NCBI RefSeq assembly: GCF_021919345.1
Contig: NZ_CP089293.1
Span: 1,426,001 to 1,490,000, forward strand
Reading direction: 5' to 3'
DNA: 64,000 nt
From: Paenarthrobacter nicotinovorans
GTDB lineage: Bacteria > Actinomycetota > Actinomycetes > Actinomycetales > Micrococcaceae
Both the position numbers and the translations under genes were made by a program. Positions 1 through 8,460 of this stretch are shown here, piece after piece; position 1 is the first letter of the stretch; each line of letters starts with the position of its first letter. Below the pieces are notes generated by a model that saw only the letters and a program-made list of their open reading frames with translations, was not told where the DNA came from and did no database searches.

Positions 1-1014
1 ACCTTGACCACGTACCGTGGTGGCGCCGTCGTGGGTTCGCAGGCTGTAGCAGCGACTTCCCAGAACGTGACCGTTGACAACTCCGAAGCCGACTATTCGT
101 TCACTGTCTCGGCCACGAACAAGGCAGGCGTCAGTGGCGTGAGCCAGCAGTCCAATGCCATCCGTGCTGCAGGCAAGCCCGGAATGGTGGGCGCGCCGTC
201 GGCGGCCCTGGTGGAAACCAACGCCGACGGCGGCAAGATCCGCGTCGCGTTCAACCCGCTCTCCGCGTCAGAACGCAACGGTGCCAACGCCAACGAGATC
301 AGTTACCGATATGCGCTGACCTCAGGCGGCGGCAGCGGTGCCATTCCCGCCGGCGGCGGCGTGGTGGCAGCACCCAACGGTACAGACACCGCCGTGGTGG
401 TTTGGGCGATCTCGACCCGTAACCCGACCCCTGGCGACAGGAGCCCGGCGTCCAATACAGTCAATCCGTACGGCCTTGCCTTTGCGCCGACTGTGACCGG
501 CAGCAAGAGCAGCGGCGTGGGTGACAAGACGGTGTCGTGGACCTGGAACGCCCCGAACGGCAACGGCCGTCCGGTGACGGGCTACCAGTACAGTGTTGAC
601 AACGGAGCCTGGCAGGACACGGGCCAGCGGAGCTTCTCCACGAGTGTCGGCTACAACCAGACGGTGACCCTGCGGGTCCGTGCCGTCAGCGGCGGGCAGG
701 CAGGACGGGTTGGCAGCGACACCTCGCGCAGTGGCGATGCGCCGCCGCCCCCGCAGCCTCCGGCAGGCGAGATCAGGGCCCACAACAACACGTGCCCCGG
801 TAAGCCCGGACAGGCCGATACCTACAACCCGAGCGGCCCGAGCTGCGGCGTTGGCTGGGTCTCCAACTCCGAAGGGTGGTTGAACGTCAACTGCACCAAG
901 GACATCTACAGCAACGGCACTCCCTGGTACCGCGTCACCCAGGGCAGCCACCCCGGCTGGTTCGTGAAGTCCACCACCGTGGATCTGCGCGGAACCAAGC
1001 CCGGCGGTTGCTAG
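1..1014 (+). CDS. C-terminal part of a fibronectin type III repeat surface protein
   Basis: The reading frame is already open at base 1, so the gene starts upstream and only its last 337 codons are here. The visible part has at least two Fn3/Ig-like beta-sandwich segments (roughly residues 55-160 and 160-245, with typical SWTWNAPNGNGRPVTGYQY-like strands), a short proline-rich linker (PPPPQPPAG), and an approximately 80-residue C-terminal module with four cysteines (NNTCPG, GPSCGVG, NVNCTKD and the terminal GGC) that ends in a GWFVKST-like strand resembling a bacterial SH3 fold. It lies 70 bp before a MoxR gene and heads the kinase/FHA/FtsK cluster. In the bifidobacterial PFNA cluster an Fn3 protein sits next to the same genes. 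It is probably envelope-exposed, but the signal or anchor would be outside the window. Confidence 0.85.
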   Translation, partial: TLTTYRGGAVVGSQAVAATSQNVTVDNSEADYSFTVSATNKAGVSGVSQQSNAIRAAGKPGMVGAPSAALVETNADGGKIRVAFNPLSASERNGANANEISYRYALTSGGGSGAIPAGGGVVAAPNGTDTAVVVWAISTRNPTPGDRSPASNTVNPYGLAFAPTVTGSKSSGVGDKTVSWTWNAPNGNGRPVTGYQYSVDNGAWQDTGQRSFSTSVGYNQTVTLRVRAVSGGQAGRVGSDTSRSGDAPPPPQPPAGEIRAHNNTCPGKPGQADTYNPSGPSCGVGWVSNSEGWLNVNCTKDIYSNGTPWYRVTQGSHPGWFVKSTTVDLRGTKPGGC

Positions 1015-1084
1015 CCGCGTCCGGCCGGCCGGCACCAACAACAACTTCATCCCAACACCCCAACACAAGGAACAGGATCAACCG

Positions 1085-2056
1085 ATGACCATGACAAACG
1101 AGCAGGCCGCGTGGTTTGCAGAAACGTTCGAGAAGCTCGTTGCCAACGTGGGCCAAGCCGTCCTGGGCAAGGAACACGTCATCCGGCTGACGTTCACTGC
1201 GATGCTTGCTGAGGGGCATGTGCTCTTTGAAGATGCACCCGGCACGGGCAAGACCTCCCTGGCCCGTGCTTTGGCTGCCACGGTGCAGGGTTCACACAAC
1301 CGCATCCAGTTCACCCCCGACCTCCTGCCCTCGGATGTCACGGGTGTGACCATCTACGACCAGAAGACGCAGAAGTTCGAGTTCCACAAGGGACCGGTCT
1401 TCAACAACATCGTTCTCGCCGACGAAATCAACCGAGCTTCCCCGAAGACGCAGTCTGCGCTGCTGGAAGTCATGGAGGAGTCCCGGGTGACCGTGGATGG
1501 CACCACCTACGAGGCAGGCCGCCCGTTCATGGTCCTGGCCACCCAGAACCCCATCGAGCAAGCTGGTACCTACCGGCTTCCGGAAGCCCAGCTGGACCGC
1601 TTCCTTATCAAGACCTCCATTGGCTACCCGGACCATGCCTCCACCGTCCGGCTGCTGGGCGGGGCCAACCTGAAGGACCGGTCGAAGGATCTGACGCCGT
1701 TGATCACGACGCAGGCCGTGGCCGACATGGCGGATCTCGCCGCCACCACGCACGTGGATACCGCAGTGCTTGAGTACATTTCCCGGCTGTGCGAGGAGAC
1801 CCGTAACGCCTCCGAAACCCGCCTCGGCGTTTCGGTGCGTGGAGCCCTGGCCATGGTCCGTGCGGCCAAGGTGTGGGCAGCGGGACAGGGCCGGAACTTT
1901 GTGCTTCCGGACGACATCAAGGAGCTCGCTCCAGTGGTGTGGACGCACCGTTTGGTGATGGATCCTGAGGCAGAGTTCTCTGGCGCCACGCCGGACGTCG
2001 TGCTCACGCGCGTCCTGGCCGAAGTGGCCGCCCCGCAGCAACGCGCCACCGCCTAA
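1085..2056 (+). CDS. MoxR-family AAA+ ATPase
   Basis: This is a 323-residue single-domain AAA+ protein of usual MoxR length. Walker A is APGTGKTSL (GTGKT at residues 53-57) and Walker B is LADEINRASPKTQ (111 onward), followed by the sensor-1 region LATQNPIEQAGTYRLPEAQ, all hallmarks of the MoxR group. MoxR ATPases act as chaperones that assemble or activate protein complexes and are almost always paired with DUF58/VWA proteins, as here, where DUF58 starts 45 bp downstream. The ATG at 1085 has an AAGGA about 17 bp upstream; an in-frame ATG at 1091 is an alternative start. The substrate is unknown, but by context it is the envelope cluster that follows. Confidence 0.95.
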   Translation: MTMTNEQAAWFAETFEKLVANVGQAVLGKEHVIRLTFTAMLAEGHVLFEDAPGTGKTSLARALAATVQGSHNRIQFTPDLLPSDVTGVTIYDQKTQKFEFHKGPVFNNIVLADEINRASPKTQSALLEVMEESRVTVDGTTYEAGRPFMVLATQNPIEQAGTYRLPEAQLDRFLIKTSIGYPDHASTVRLLGGANLKDRSKDLTPLITTQAVADMADLAATTHVDTAVLEYISRLCEETRNASETRLGVSVRGALAMVRAAKVWAAGQGRNFVLPDDIKELAPVVWTHRLVMDPEAEFSGATPDVVLTRVLAEVAAPQQRATA

Positions 2057-2101
2057 GCCAGCGCAGTTCCCTTCTCGCACCGTTCGAACAAAGGCCCCTA
2101 C

Positions 2102-3505
2102 ATGTCCTCCAGCAAACCCCTGACCAGGGCTGCTGATTCGCTTAAGCGCGCCACGTCAGCAGTTGGCGGCACGATGCGCTCCCTGCGTGGCTCCGGCAAA
2201 GAAGCGGGCAACCGCCCTGGCAGCCGAAGCACGTCCGGAAAAACCAGGAAACTGCACCCCGCCGCTGTGTGGGCCGAGGCTGCTGGCACGGCAGGGGAGT
2301 TCCTCGCGCCGGCCTGGGAGAAAGTCCGTGCCCTATGGCTGCGCTTTGTCTGGCCGGCACTCTCCGTTGTCAGCCTGCTCGGCTGGGTGGTGCTCGCAGC
2401 GGCGATCGGGCTCTGGTGGGCAGGCCAGTCCTGGGGCTGGCAGGAAGCCAAGTCCGCGGCCTTGGTGGCCTTCCTGCTCTTCGTGCTGGCCGTTGGCTTC
2501 ATTGTGGGCCGCTCGGCGTACGGCGTGGTCCTGGACCTTGCCCGCACCCGTGTCGCGGTGGGTGACGACGCCGTGGGGAGCATTGCCGTTTCCAATGTCT
2601 CCACACGCCCGTTGCTGCCTGCCGCGCTGGAACTTCCCGTGGGAGCCAACACGGCCGTCTTCCACCTGCCGCGGATGAAGCCGGCCCAGGTCCACGAGGA
2701 CCTCTTCACTATTCCCACGGCCCGCCGTGCGGTGATCGTGGTCGGACCGGTGCGCTCCGTTCGCGCCGACCCTCTCCACCTGCTGCGCCGCCGCGTGCTC
2801 TGGACCGAACCGGTCGATCTGTTCGTGCACCCGAGGACTGTGGCGCTCGGGGGTTCCGCTGCCGGGTTCATCCGCGACCTCGAAGGCATGCCCACCACGG
2901 AACTTTCCAGCGCCGACGTCTCCTTCCATGCCCTGCGCGACTATGTGCCGGGCGATGACCGGAGACACATCCACTGGAAGACCACGGCCCGCACCAACAA
3001 ACTCATGGTCCGCCAGTTCGAGGAGACGCGCCGGGCACACCTGGCCATTTCCCTGTCCATCAACACCGACGAGTACGACACCGAAGCGGAATTCGAAATG
3101 GCCATTTCGGTGGCGGCCTCCATCGGCCGCCAAGCCATCAGTGAACAGCGGGACCTGGACGTCCTGACCCAGAAGGGGCCGCTCCGCTGTGAAACCGGCC
3201 GCAACCTCCTGGACGACATGACCAGGATTGTCGGTGCACCGATGCGGAAGACCGCCGTCGATCTTGCCCGGACCCTCTCCGATACCGTCCCGAATGCTTC
3301 CGTGGTGTTCTTCGTGGTCGGCAGCCATGTCACGGCCACGCAATTGCGTTCGGCCTCAGCGTCCGTCCCACCGGGAGTCCGCAGCCTTGCCGTCCGCGTC
3401 CAACCCGGCGCCGCGCCGTCGAGGGCCAACATCGCGGACTTGACGGTCCTCACTGTGGGCGACCTGGACGATCTCGCCATTGTCCTTCGAAAGGCGGCAG
3501 CATGA
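2102..3505 (+). CDS. DUF58 domain membrane protein
   Basis: This 467-residue protein has a basic, disordered N terminus (about 60 residues), two hydrophobic segments around residues 80-135 that should form a transmembrane hairpin, then a cytoplasmic beta-rich region and the DUF58 core. The diagnostic DUF58 signature DYVPGDDRRHIHWKTTAR lies at about residues 279-297, followed by LMVRQFEETRR. DUF58 proteins are partners of MoxR ATPases and have a VWA-like fold. The 3' end overlaps the next gene by 4 bp (ATGA at 3502-3505), implying translational coupling. The biochemical role is not known for the family. Confidence 0.93.
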   Translation: MSSSKPLTRAADSLKRATSAVGGTMRSLRGSGKEAGNRPGSRSTSGKTRKLHPAAVWAEAAGTAGEFLAPAWEKVRALWLRFVWPALSVVSLLGWVVLAAAIGLWWAGQSWGWQEAKSAALVAFLLFVLAVGFIVGRSAYGVVLDLARTRVAVGDDAVGSIAVSNVSTRPLLPAALELPVGANTAVFHLPRMKPAQVHEDLFTIPTARRAVIVVGPVRSVRADPLHLLRRRVLWTEPVDLFVHPRTVALGGSAAGFIRDLEGMPTTELSSADVSFHALRDYVPGDDRRHIHWKTTARTNKLMVRQFEETRRAHLAISLSINTDEYDTEAEFEMAISVAASIGRQAISEQRDLDVLTQKGPLRCETGRNLLDDMTRIVGAPMRKTAVDLARTLSDTVPNASVVFFVVGSHVTATQLRSASASVPPGVRSLAVRVQPGAAPSRANIADLTVLTVGDLDDLAIVLRKAAA

Positions 3506-6000
3506 GCACCGCGCCCAACCTCCGCGTCCGTCCGCGTGCGGAAAAGCAGGCTAAGTCCGGTGCCCGGGCCAAGGCACGAGCCGCAGGCGGATCTGTCTTT
3601 GCCGACGACCGGCCATTGTGGCACTTCTTCGTGGACTGCGGCGCCCTGACAGTGCTGCTGTTCCTCGGCGTTCTTGGCTTCACGCTGAGCTTCGGTGGGG
3701 ACGCACGCTTCCTCGTCGCTGGTTTGGGCGGGGTGATCCTCGGGCTCGGCGTTGCCGTCCTGAATGCCCATCTCCGGCTCGGTCTCCTCATCACAACAGC
3801 TTTGGCCTTTGGCGCCTACATGGTGTTCGGTTCGGCGCTTGCCGTGCCGGATTCCGCGGTTCTCGGATTCCTGCCAAGCTTCGATTCCCTGCGAACGCTC
3901 CTGTTGGGCATTGTGTTCTCGTGGAAGGACATGCTCACGGTCGGCGTTCCGGTCGGAACAGCCAACGGCACGTTGATCGTGCCGTTCCTGAGCTCGCTGC
4001 TCATGGCCTTGGCGGCAGGGCTGCTGACCTGGCGGCTGAAAAGCCCCTACTGGCCGTTGCTGCCGGTTCTGGTCCTGTTCGTCACGGGCATCGCCTTCAG
4101 CACCAGCTCGGGCTTCCTGAACGTGGAGCGCGGCGTGTCCTTGACCATAGTTTCGATCGTCTGGGCGACGTTCCGCCGCGATGTCCTCCGCCAGCGCAGT
4201 ACCCGGACCGTCTCAGCCAACAGGCCGGATTCCGACGCCGGTGCGGCCCGCCGCGGCCAGCTCCGCCGCCTGGGGACTGCAGCCGCGGTCATCGCCGTGG
4301 CCGTGGGCGTAACGGCCATCGCATCACCCCTGGTGACCGCCAGCGACGACCGCAAGGTGCTGCGGAACACGATCGTCCCGCCGTTCGACCCCCGTGATTA
4401 CATCACTCCACTGGCGAGCTTCCGGAGCTTCGTCAAGGACGAAAAGGACACCACGCTCTTCACAGTCAAGGGCTTGCCCAAGGATGCCCGCGTACGGCTG
4501 GCAGCGCTGGATGCGTTCAACGGCCTGAACTACACCATGGATCCGAACAGTTCCGGGAACTTCAGCAAAGTTGGCGACGCCAAGTCGTTGAACACGCTGG
4601 CTGATTCCGGGAGCCCGGTGGAAGGCACCAACTACACTCTGGACATCACGGTGGAGGACTACCAGGGTTACTTTGTCCCGGGCGGCCGCCACACCACCGG
4701 GATGAGCTTCGCGGACACCTCCGGCGCGGCATCGGGGCTCTACTTCAATGCGGGCACTGATACTGCGGTGACCACCAAGGGACTGGGCAAGGGCGAGAAT
4801 TACACGGTCCAGGTTTCCGATCCCGGCACTTTGGAGCATGGACAGCTCACCCAGTACGACTTTGCGAAGCTCACGTTGCCCGACGCTGAGGAAGTTCCCC
4901 CGATCGTTGCCTCGCAGGCCAACGAACTGTCCGCGGATGCACCCACCGCGATCGACCGTGTCCGGCAGATCGAGGCCCACTTCCAGAAGAGTGGTGCCTT
5001 CAGCAACGGTCTGGTGGCAGAGGGGCAGCTGCCCAGCCTTCCGGGCCACAGCGCGGCCCGCATCCGCAACATGCTCTCCGCCAAGCAGATGCTGGGCGAT
5101 GACGAGCAGTACGCAGTATCCATGTCCCTCATGCTCCGCCATTTGGGCATTCCTTCGCGCGTTGTGATGGGTTTCTACCCGGATCCCAAGAGCCCCGAAA
5201 ACGGCGCCGGCGATGTCAAGATCACGGGCAAGGATGTCCACGCCTGGGTAGAGGTGGCCTTTGACCGCGTTGGCTGGGTTTCCTTCGATCCCACACCGCC
5301 CAAGGACAACGTGCCCATCCCGCCGGATCCGCAGAACAAGTCAAAGCCGAAGCCCCAGGTACTGCAGCCGCCACCGCCGCCGCAGGAGCCCGCGGACCTG
5401 CCGCCGGACTCCACTCCCGACGCCCTGGACGCGGACGAGAAGAAGAACAACCCCTGGTTGTTCTGGGGACCCCTGCTGGCTGCGATCGGTGTTGCCCTGA
5501 TTCCTTTGGGGATCCTGGCTATCCCGCTGCTGTTGATCCTCCTGTTGAAGTCTCGACGCCGGAAGGCACGTTTCCGTGATGGCCACCCGGCCCAGCGGGT
5601 TGGCGCAGGATGGAGCGAGGTATTGAGCCTTGTCACCGACATGGGTGCATCGATCGACACCAAGTCCACCAGGCGCGAGTCTGCCTCGGTGATTGCGGAC
5701 GCTTTCCCCACAGCCGGCAACACCACTACCGTGCTTGCGCACCGCGCCGACGCCGCGGTGTTCGGTGCCGGCCAGCCGAGCGAGTCGGAGGTCAAGGAGT
5801 ACTGGGAGATCGTCGACTCGTCCCTGACCGATATCACTGGAAGCGTCGGATTCTGGAAGCGGCAGCAGGCACGGTTCTCTCCGCGCTCGTTGTTGTCCGA
5901 CGGCAGGGCGGCCCTCCGCCGTCGGAAACAAGACCCTTCCAATCCCGGCGGGCGGCGTTTGAAACTGCCATTCACGAAGGACACCACGGATGAGCAGTGA
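3502..6000 (+). CDS. TgpA-like membrane protein with transglutaminase fold, catalytic Cys replaced
   Basis: This 832-residue membrane protein has a cluster of hydrophobic helices in residues 35-290, an extracytoplasmic transglutaminase-like domain (about 300-610), a proline-rich stretch (PPPPPQEPADLPP), one more transmembrane helix near 655-680, and a cytoplasmic C-terminal domain. In active members the core reads G-x-C-E-x-[FY]-A; here it is GDDEQYA (residues 532-538), so Asp534 stands where the nucleophilic Cys belongs. The His (DVHAWVEV, His580) and Asp (SFDPTPP, Asp596) positions are kept. It may therefore be a non-catalytic binding or scaffold version. It overlaps DUF58 by 4 bp and the next gene by 11 bp. 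MoxR-DUF58-transglutaminase is a conserved trio. Confidence 0.92.
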   Translation: MSTAPNLRVRPRAEKQAKSGARAKARAAGGSVFADDRPLWHFFVDCGALTVLLFLGVLGFTLSFGGDARFLVAGLGGVILGLGVAVLNAHLRLGLLITTALAFGAYMVFGSALAVPDSAVLGFLPSFDSLRTLLLGIVFSWKDMLTVGVPVGTANGTLIVPFLSSLLMALAAGLLTWRLKSPYWPLLPVLVLFVTGIAFSTSSGFLNVERGVSLTIVSIVWATFRRDVLRQRSTRTVSANRPDSDAGAARRGQLRRLGTAAAVIAVAVGVTAIASPLVTASDDRKVLRNTIVPPFDPRDYITPLASFRSFVKDEKDTTLFTVKGLPKDARVRLAALDAFNGLNYTMDPNSSGNFSKVGDAKSLNTLADSGSPVEGTNYTLDITVEDYQGYFVPGGRHTTGMSFADTSGAASGLYFNAGTDTAVTTKGLGKGENYTVQVSDPGTLEHGQLTQYDFAKLTLPDAEEVPPIVASQANELSADAPTAIDRVRQIEAHFQKSGAFSNGLVAEGQLPSLPGHSAARIRNMLSAKQMLGDDEQYAVSMSLMLRHLGIPSRVVMGFYPDPKSPENGAGDVKITGKDVHAWVEVAFDRVGWVSFDPTPPKDNVPIPPDPQNKSKPKPQVLQPPPPPQEPADLPPDSTPDALDADEKKNNPWLFWGPLLAAIGVALIPLGILAIPLLLILLLKSRRRKARFRDGHPAQRVGAGWSEVLSLVTDMGASIDTKSTRRESASVIADAFPTAGNTTTVLAHRADAAVFGAGQPSESEVKEYWEIVDSSLTDITGSVGFWKRQQARFSPRSLLSDGRAALRRRKQDPSNPGGRRLKLPFTKDTTDEQ

Positions 6001-7546
6001 CGTTGAACTGTGCCCGGCCTGCCGTCACGCTGTCCGTCCGGGGGCGGCGTTCTGCAACCAATGCGGATCGCCGCTGAACAACCGGGGCGCCCGTAAAGAA
6101 GGCAACATCAACCATGCCCAAAGGGCGGCCCTGGAGTCCGCCGCCCGGCAGGGCGTGGCCGATCCCGGTAGTATCTCCGTAGTGTCGGCGCCAGTATCGC
6201 CGGTGCTTCCGGGGACAAGTGCCGAACCGGACAGACTGCAGGGGCCAGGGGGAGGGACCACCATGACCACCAAGCTCGACCTCGTACCCGCTTCCGCCGG
6301 GAAACGGATGGGCGCGGCAGCCTTGGACTGGTTGGGTCCCGTCGCCGTCCTGGCCACGACATTTGCCATCGGCATCGCCGGCATCACCCAGACGCGCCGG
6401 AACGGCTTTATTGTCTACGACACCGGCCTGCTGGTTCTTCTTGGCAGCATCGGCCTCGCAGTCACCGTGATCTACACGTTCGTTCTGCTGGGGGTGGAGG
6501 CAAAGTCGGGCAACACCATCGGCAACCAGCTCATGGGCATCCGCAGCGCCGACGCGGACGGCTACGCACCGGGTGCTGGGGCGGTTTTCGTTCGCGGCAT
6601 CGTGACTGGTGGCCTTCTCGTTGTGGGGTCCTTGGCTGCAGTCATCCTGTCGGCCCTCGGCCTGCTGGGGCTTGTCGCGTGGATCGCGCTCCCGCTGATG
6701 GTGCTCGGTGTTGTATGGGCCATCCTGGTGGTGGTCTCCAACGCCTGGGACAAAAACGGCAAGTTGCGCGGCTGGCATGACAAAGCGGCAAAGTCCTTGG
6801 TGTTCGATGTCAACGCCGGCCGGAATCCGGTAATCTCGGGCGGCATCCAAGGTCCCTACAGCTTCGCTCCCATGGACCTTCCGCCGGTCCAACCGGTTGC
6901 TTCCCCCGTGCCGTCCGGGCGGGCCCCGGCCCCGGCGCAGGCTCACCCAACCCAGGCGACCGCGCCGGTGACCCCGACCGCCCAGGCCGCTCCGGCGTCG
7001 TCCGTTGCACCGGCTGTGCAGCCCTCGCATGATCCCAACCAGTGGCGTCCACCGACCCCGCCTCGCCAGGTTCCTGCCACGCCACAGGTGCAGCTTGCCC
7101 CCCAGCAGGCTGCCGCGTCCCATGCGGCTCCGGTCGGTCCGCAGCCGGCTGCGGCCGCTCACCCCGACGACGACGTCGAACGCACCCAGATGCGTCCCGG
7201 CACAGCCCGCGCCCAGGCAGTCCTGCGGATACGGGTGGATGACGGCCAGGATGTCCAGCTCGGCGGAACTGTCCTGCTGGGCCGCAATCCCGCTGCCCAG
7301 CCCGGGGAAAACGTTGAGCAGCTCCTGCCGGTGTCCGATCCCGGCAGGTCCATCTCCAAGACCCATCTTCATCTCCGGGTGGACGGCGACGGCGTGTGGG
7401 TAACGGACCGCAATTCAACCAACGGCAGTGCCGTCACCACCCCCGACGGCATCCAAACCAGGCTCCAACCGGGCGAAGCTGTCTTCGTCCGCCCCGGTTC
7501 CACAGTCCACTTCGGGGACCGCTCCTTCCACCTAGGACAAGCATGA
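5990..7546 (+). CDS. Zinc-ribbon / RDD membrane / FHA domain protein
   Basis: This 518-residue protein has three parts. An N-terminal zinc ribbon has two CxxC pairs (LCPACRHAV at about 7 and FCNQCGSPL at about 22). An RDD membrane domain spans about 95-270, starting KRMGAAALDWLGPVAV with three or four hydrophobic helices. After a long Pro/Ala/Gln-rich linker comes a C-terminal FHA domain (about 405-518) with the phosphothreonine-binding signature LLGRNP, SISKTHLHL and NSTNGS. FHA domains bind phosphothreonine peptides, and a Ser/Thr kinase and a PP2C phosphatase follow in the same operon. The start overlaps the previous gene by 11 bp; the end overlaps the phosphatase by 4 bp (ATGA). Confidence 0.92.
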   Translation: MSSDVELCPACRHAVRPGAAFCNQCGSPLNNRGARKEGNINHAQRAALESAARQGVADPGSISVVSAPVSPVLPGTSAEPDRLQGPGGGTTMTTKLDLVPASAGKRMGAAALDWLGPVAVLATTFAIGIAGITQTRRNGFIVYDTGLLVLLGSIGLAVTVIYTFVLLGVEAKSGNTIGNQLMGIRSADADGYAPGAGAVFVRGIVTGGLLVVGSLAAVILSALGLLGLVAWIALPLMVLGVVWAILVVVSNAWDKNGKLRGWHDKAAKSLVFDVNAGRNPVISGGIQGPYSFAPMDLPPVQPVASPVPSGRAPAPAQAHPTQATAPVTPTAQAAPASSVAPAVQPSHDPNQWRPPTPPRQVPATPQVQLAPQQAAASHAAPVGPQPAAAAHPDDDVERTQMRPGTARAQAVLRIRVDDGQDVQLGGTVLLGRNPAAQPGENVEQLLPVSDPGRSISKTHLHLRVDGDGVWVTDRNSTNGSAVTTPDGIQTRLQPGEAVFVRPGSTVHFGDRSFHLGQA

Positions 7547-8460
7547 ATTCACAGCCGGCCACTCCCGCAAACGCCGACGCCGGCCCAGCCGCAGGCGGTA
7601 CCTCATTCCGTCTCAGCTACGGTTACGGAACCGACCGCGGACTTCGTCGCGAGCTGAATGAGGATTCGTTCATCGCCGCGGACCCGGTCTTCGCCGTCGC
7701 GGATGGCATGGGCGGGCACGAGGCAGGCGAGATAGCCAGTGGCATGTGCGTGCGCACCCTGGGCAGCGCTCCCGAGTTGGCTTCCGGGGTCCGCACGGCG
7801 TCAGCGGCGGATCTGCAGGCTTGCCTGTTGAAGGCCGACGCCGCCATCCGCGACGCCACGGGTGCCCGCGCCGGCACCACGCTTTCGGGTGTGGTTGTGG
7901 TGGAGCAGATGGGTCTTCCGTACTGGCTGGTCATGAATATCGGTGATTCCCGGACCTACAGGCTCAGCCAGGGCGAATTCGCCCAGATCAGCGTTGACCA
8001 CTCGGAAGTCCAGGAGCTTGTGGACTCGGGCGATATCACCTCCGAGCAGGCGGCCGTTCATCCCCGCCGGCACGTTGTGACGCGCGCGCTGGGAACCGGC
8101 GATGAGACGGAGGCCGACTTCTGGTTGCTGCCCATCCAGGAGGGCGACCGGATCATGGTCTGCTCTGACGGACTCAACGGCGAACTCAGCGATGACCACA
8201 TGTTCCGCATCCTCAGCACCGTCGCCCACCCGCAGGACGCGGTGGACGCGCTCATCCAGGCTGCGCTGCGGAGCGGTGGACGGGACAACGTCACAGTGAT
8301 TGTGGTTGACGCCAAGAACGTTCTGAACGACGCCGGTATCGCCATTACGGCGCCCCGCCCGGAAGTCGGGTCCGAGGTGGAGGAGGACACCCTTCCCAAG
8401 GCCTGGGTAAACGGCATTGGGCAAAACGACCAAGAGGAAGGCAGCGATGGCAAGCAGTAA
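7543..8460 (+). CDS. PP2C-family Ser/Thr protein phosphatase
   Basis: This is a 305-residue PPM/PP2C phosphatase when started at the ATG overlapping the previous stop (ATGA at 7543-7546); the same frame is open further upstream, but only inside the preceding gene. Metal-binding and catalytic motifs are complete: ELNEDSF, VADGMGGHEAGEIAS, GTTLSGVVV, NIGDSRTYRL, CSDGLNGELSDD and GGRDNVTVIVVD. The family removes phosphate from Ser/Thr with two Mn/Mg ions. It should reverse the action of the kinase encoded two genes downstream. No membrane segment is visible, so it is probably cytoplasmic. It corresponds to prpC of the bifidobacterial PFNA cluster. Its stop lies inside the start region of the next gene (14-bp overlap). 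Confidence 0.96.
   Translation: MNSQPATPANADAGPAAGGTSFRLSYGYGTDRGLRRELNEDSFIAADPVFAVADGMGGHEAGEIASGMCVRTLGSAPELASGVRTASAADLQACLLKADAAIRDATGARAGTTLSGVVVVEQMGLPYWLVMNIGDSRTYRLSQGEFAQISVDHSEVQELVDSGDITSEQAAVHPRRHVVTRALGTGDETEADFWLLPIQEGDRIMVCSDGLNGELSDDHMFRILSTVAHPQDAVDALIQAALRSGGRDNVTVIVVDAKNVLNDAGIAITAPRPEVGSEVEEDTLPKAWVNGIGQNDQEEGSDGKQ

Noticed and set aside
2333..3343. Long minus-strand open frames opposite the DUF58, ligA, gatA and GH101 genes
   Set aside because: High GC keeps antisense frames open; these show no domains or ribosome sites and lie opposite well-supported genes.
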